The notes beneath the pieces were generated by a model. It was not told the DNA's origin. It did no database searches and worked only from the letters and a program-made list of their open reading frames with translations. DNA of 7,373 nt from Dehalococcoidia bacterium (GTDB taxonomy: Bacteria; Chloroflexota; Dehalococcoidia; UBA2979), in the NCBI GenBank assembly GCA_023228765.1, contig JALOAM010000153.1, forward strand, positions 1 to 7,373. The letters are read 5' to 3'. Below are positions 5,586 to 7,373 of the stretch, in pieces (within the stretch, counting starts at the first letter, position 1; each line of letters begins with the position of its first letter). Made by a program: the position numbers and the translations under genes.

Positions 5586-6047
5586 GTGGACGAGCGAGAG
5601 ATGCGCGCGTGGCGCCTCTTCCTGGAGGCGCACGCGCGTCTCATGACGCAGCTGGAGGTGGAACTCCGCGAGCAGACGGGGATGCCGCTGGCCTGGTACG
5701 ACGTGCTCGTCCAGCTCTCAGAAGCGCCCGACAACCGTCTGAGGATGCAGCAGCTGGCGCGCCGTGTGCTCATCAGTAAGAGCGGACTCACCCGGCTGGT
5801 CGACCGGCTCTGTGCCGTGGGATACCTGCGGCGAGAGCAGGATCCGGGGGACGGGCGCGGCACGCTGGCGGTCATGACCACCCAGGGCCGCGACGCCCTG
5901 CGGAAGGCCGCCCCGTTCCACCTTGTCGGGGTGGAGCGTGCATTCACGGACCGGCTCTCCGCGCGGGACGCGACCGTGCTGGGCGACACGTTCCAGCGCA
6001 TCCTCGACGGACTCGAGGGCAGCGAGCCGCGCCGCGCCGCGTCCTAG
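5586..6047 (+). CDS. MarR-family winged helix-turn-helix transcriptional regulator
   Basis: I choose the GTG at 5586 (153 residues) because GGAGGGG lies 3-5 bases upstream. A longer in-frame GTG at 5565 would add seven residues, but it lies inside the palindrome and has no ribosome site. The protein has the MarR layout: an N-terminal dimerisation helix (about 5-30), the segment WYDVLVQLSEAP (38-48 region), helix-turn-helix with recognition helix SKSGLTRLVDRL (64-75), a wing with RREQDPGDGRGTLAVMTTQG (82-101), and C-terminal dimer helices (about 107-142). The wing Asp-Arg pair typical of the family is present as D-P-G-D-G-R. Such dimers usually repress adjacent genes until a small phenolic or oxidant ligand releases them. 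Likely targets are itself and the divergent membrane phosphodiesterase. lipB begins 48 bases downstream and may be co-transcribed. The inducer cannot be told. Confidence 0.9.
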   Translation: MDEREMRAWRLFLEAHARLMTQLEVELREQTGMPLAWYDVLVQLSEAPDNRLRMQQLARRVLISKSGLTRLVDRLCAVGYLRREQDPGDGRGTLAVMTTQGRDALRKAAPFHLVGVERAFTDRLSARDATVLGDTFQRILDGLEGSEPRRAAS

Positions 6048-6061
6048 CGCGGCCGCGAGAG

Positions 6062-6075
6062 CGCCGAGCTCGGCG
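6062..6075. other. 14-base perfect palindrome between marR-like gene and lipB
   Basis: CGCCGAGCTCGGCG is a perfect palindrome in the 48-base gap before lipB. It could be an operator or a chance product of GC-rich sequence. With no loop it would make a poor RNA hairpin, and no T-run follows, so it does not look like a terminator. Confidence 0.4.
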
Positions 6076-6083
6076 GGACGCGC

Positions 6084-6089
6084 TACGCT
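6084..6089 (+). promoter_or_regulatory. Possible -10 element for a leaderless lipB transcript
   Basis: TACGCT fits the loose TAnnnT form of -10 boxes and ends 6 bases before the lipB ATG at 6096. That spacing would start transcription at or next to the ATG. No clear Shine-Dalgarno sequence precedes this ATG, which agrees with leaderless translation. No good -35 box is visible, so the call is weak. Confidence 0.3.
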
Positions 6090-6095
6090 CGATGC

Positions 6096-6770
6096 ATGAC
6101 TGTCGAGGTGGACTACCTCCAGGCTTGCGATGCACCGTACGAGGCCGCCCTCGCCTGGCAGCGCGCTCGTGCTGCTTCCGTCCGTGACGGGCGCGGCGAG
6201 GCCCTCGCCCTCCTCGAGCACGAGCCGGTCTACACCATGGGCCGCCGAGGTGGCCGCGACTCGCTGAGGCTCCCGCCGGAGGCGATGCCCGCGCCCGTCA
6301 TCGACATCGAGCGGGGCGGCGACCTCACCTGGCACGGTCCTGGTCAGCTCGTCGGGTACCCGATCCTGCACCTGCGGTCGCGCGGTCTCCGCGCCGCGGA
6401 CTACGTCCGCACCCTGGAGGGACTTCTGACCGACGTCCTCGCGACGTTCGGCCTCGACGCTGGGACGGTGCCCGGGCGGCCGGGCGTCTGGGTGGAGGAC
6501 GCCAAGATCGCCGCGATCGGCGTCGCGATCCGCGGCGGGGTCTCCTCGCACGGGTTCGCGCTCAACGTGGACCCGGACCTGGCGTGGTTCGACGCCATCG
6601 TCCCCTGCGGCCTCGCCGATGCGAGCGTGACGTCCATGGGTGCACTGCTCCGCGAGCCGCCCTCGATGCCCGCGGTCGTTGAGGCGGCCCGGGCCGCCTT
6701 CGAGTGGCGCTTCGGCGCGCGGCTGGTGGAGGTCGGCGCCGCGCCCCTCCTGGAACGGGTCCCCGCATGA
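6096..6770 (+). CDS. lipB: Octanoyltransferase LipB (lipoyl(octanoyl) transferase)
   Basis: 224 residues, normal length for the family. LipB moves octanoate from octanoyl-acyl carrier protein to a lysine on the lipoyl domains of pyruvate and 2-oxoglutarate dehydrogenases and of glycine cleavage H protein, in the cytosol. The signature RGGDLTWHGPGQLVGYPI (73-90) carries the conserved Arg-Gly-Gly and His80. The catalytic pair is Lys137 (DAKIAAIGV) and Cys171 (IVPCGL), with SSHGFALNV (150-158) between them. The N-terminal EHEPVYTMGRR (41-51) is the usual EHPPVYTLGR motif. The ATG at 6096 has no clear ribosome site; an out-of-frame ATG lies at 6092. The stop overlaps the lipA start as ATGA, so lipA is very likely translated by coupling. 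All key residues are present. Confidence 0.97.
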   Translation: MTVEVDYLQACDAPYEAALAWQRARAASVRDGRGEALALLEHEPVYTMGRRGGRDSLRLPPEAMPAPVIDIERGGDLTWHGPGQLVGYPILHLRSRGLRAADYVRTLEGLLTDVLATFGLDAGTVPGRPGVWVEDAKIAAIGVAIRGGVSSHGFALNVDPDLAWFDAIVPCGLADASVTSMGALLREPPSMPAVVEAARAAFEWRFGARLVEVGAAPLLERVPA

Positions 6771-7373
6771 CGCGCGAGATGATCGACATCACCCCACTCC
6801 GAGGCGGGAAGCCGCCGTGGCTGAAGGCGCGCTTCCCCGCGGGCGAGCGGTTTGGTCACATCAAGGACCTGCTGCGCGACCAGTCGCTGCATACGGTCTG
6901 CGAGGAGGCCCGCTGCCCGAACATCGGCGAGTGCTTCAACGCGGGCACCGCCACGTTCATGATCCTCGGCGACACCTGCACACGCGCCTGCGGCTTCTGC
7001 GCCGTCACCTCCGGCCGCCCGGAGGGCCTCGATCTGCTGGAGCCGTACCGGCTGGCGAAGACGGTGGAGGCGCTCGGCCTCGACTACGTCGTGATCACCT
7101 CGGTGAACCGCGACGATCTGCCGGATGGTGGCGCCTCGATCTTCGCGGCCTGCATCCGCGCCGTCCGCCGTCTCCGCCCGGAGTGCGAGGTGGAGGTGCT
7201 CATCCCCGACTTCGAGGGCAACCGGGACGCCCTCGCGACGGTGCTCGAAGCGGGGCCCGTGGTGCTCAACCACAACATCGAGTCCGTCCCGCGCCTGTAC
7301 CCGCGCGTGCGGCCGAAGGCCCGGTATGACCGCTCGCTCGCCCTGTTCCGGCGCGCGAAGGAGATCGACCCGG
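6767..7373 (+). CDS. lipA: Lipoyl synthase LipA, radical SAM (3' end off window)
   Basis: The frame is open from the ATG at 6767 to the right edge (202 full codons seen). LipA is a radical S-adenosylmethionine enzyme that inserts sulfur at C6 and C8 of protein-bound octanoyl groups, consuming an auxiliary [4Fe-4S] cluster. Both cysteine sets are complete: CEEARCPNIGEC (Cys45, Cys50, Cys56) for the auxiliary cluster and CTRACGFC (Cys71, Cys75, Cys78) for the radical SAM cluster. TSVNRDDLPDGGA and VLNHNIES are further family motifs. The start overlaps the lipB stop (ATGA), and GGAACGGG lies shortly upstream inside lipB. A second in-frame ATG at 6779 is possible but has a weaker site. Together with lipB it forms the standard endogenous lipoate pathway. 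The missing C-terminal third includes the expected conserved serine that ligates the auxiliary cluster. Confidence 0.97.
   Translation, partial: MTREMIDITPLRGGKPPWLKARFPAGERFGHIKDLLRDQSLHTVCEEARCPNIGECFNAGTATFMILGDTCTRACGFCAVTSGRPEGLDLLEPYRLAKTVEALGLDYVVITSVNRDDLPDGGASIFAACIRAVRRLRPECEVEVLIPDFEGNRDALATVLEAGPVVLNHNIESVPRLYPRVRPKARYDRSLALFRRAKEIDP

Noticed and set aside
6401..7273. Minus-strand open frame opposite lipB and lipA
   Set aside because: The plus strand has complete lipB and lipA catalytic motifs in this stretch; the opposite frame is a compositional shadow.

Overview
The window is uniformly GC-rich with GTG/ATG starts and tight gene packing. The mix of Tat-dependent lipoproteins, one with a Thr/Pro-rich spacer after its lipobox, and a lipB-lipA pair suggests a high-GC monoderm-like bacterium. 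I would guess Chloroflexota (Thermomicrobia-type) or Actinomycetota. This is inference from style, not from a marker gene.

Left part, minus strand (about 1-3110): three consecutive genes encode FecB/FepB-type ABC transporter substrate-binding lipoproteins, the kind that capture ferric siderophores, heme or cobalamin outside the membrane. They are transcribed right to left (2984 to 1974, 1949 to 924, 870 to beyond 1) with gaps of 24 and 53 bases. A candidate promoter lies at 3074-3103. It is covered by a 7-base inverted repeat and by the first of two DtxR/IdeR-like half-box repeats, and the predicted 5' leader holds a very strong hairpin. No permease or ATPase is in the window; they may lie beyond the left edge or elsewhere. 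The most striking observation is a 130-bp direct repeat, present three times, that begins at each start codon and ends at the lipobox cysteine codon. It encodes an almost identical 43-residue Tat lipoprotein leader, while the mature proteins are only distantly related.

Middle, minus strand (3186-5372): a 728-residue protein with about seven membrane helices and an exported C-terminal PI-PLC-X-like phosphodiesterase domain. It lies upstream of the binding-protein operon on the same strand.

Right part, plus strand (5586-7373): a MarR-family regulator, divergent from the membrane phosphodiesterase and preceded by a palindrome that could be its operator. It is followed by lipB (octanoyltransferase) and the 5' two-thirds of lipA (lipoyl synthase), which overlap by the ATGA junction. 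LipB transfers octanoate from acyl carrier protein to lipoate-dependent enzymes and LipA inserts the two sulfurs. LipA is an iron-sulfur enzyme, so both halves of the window touch iron, but I see no direct regulatory link between them.

No RNA genes, CRISPR arrays, transposases or phage genes were seen, and no gene-free stretch exceeds 300 bases.
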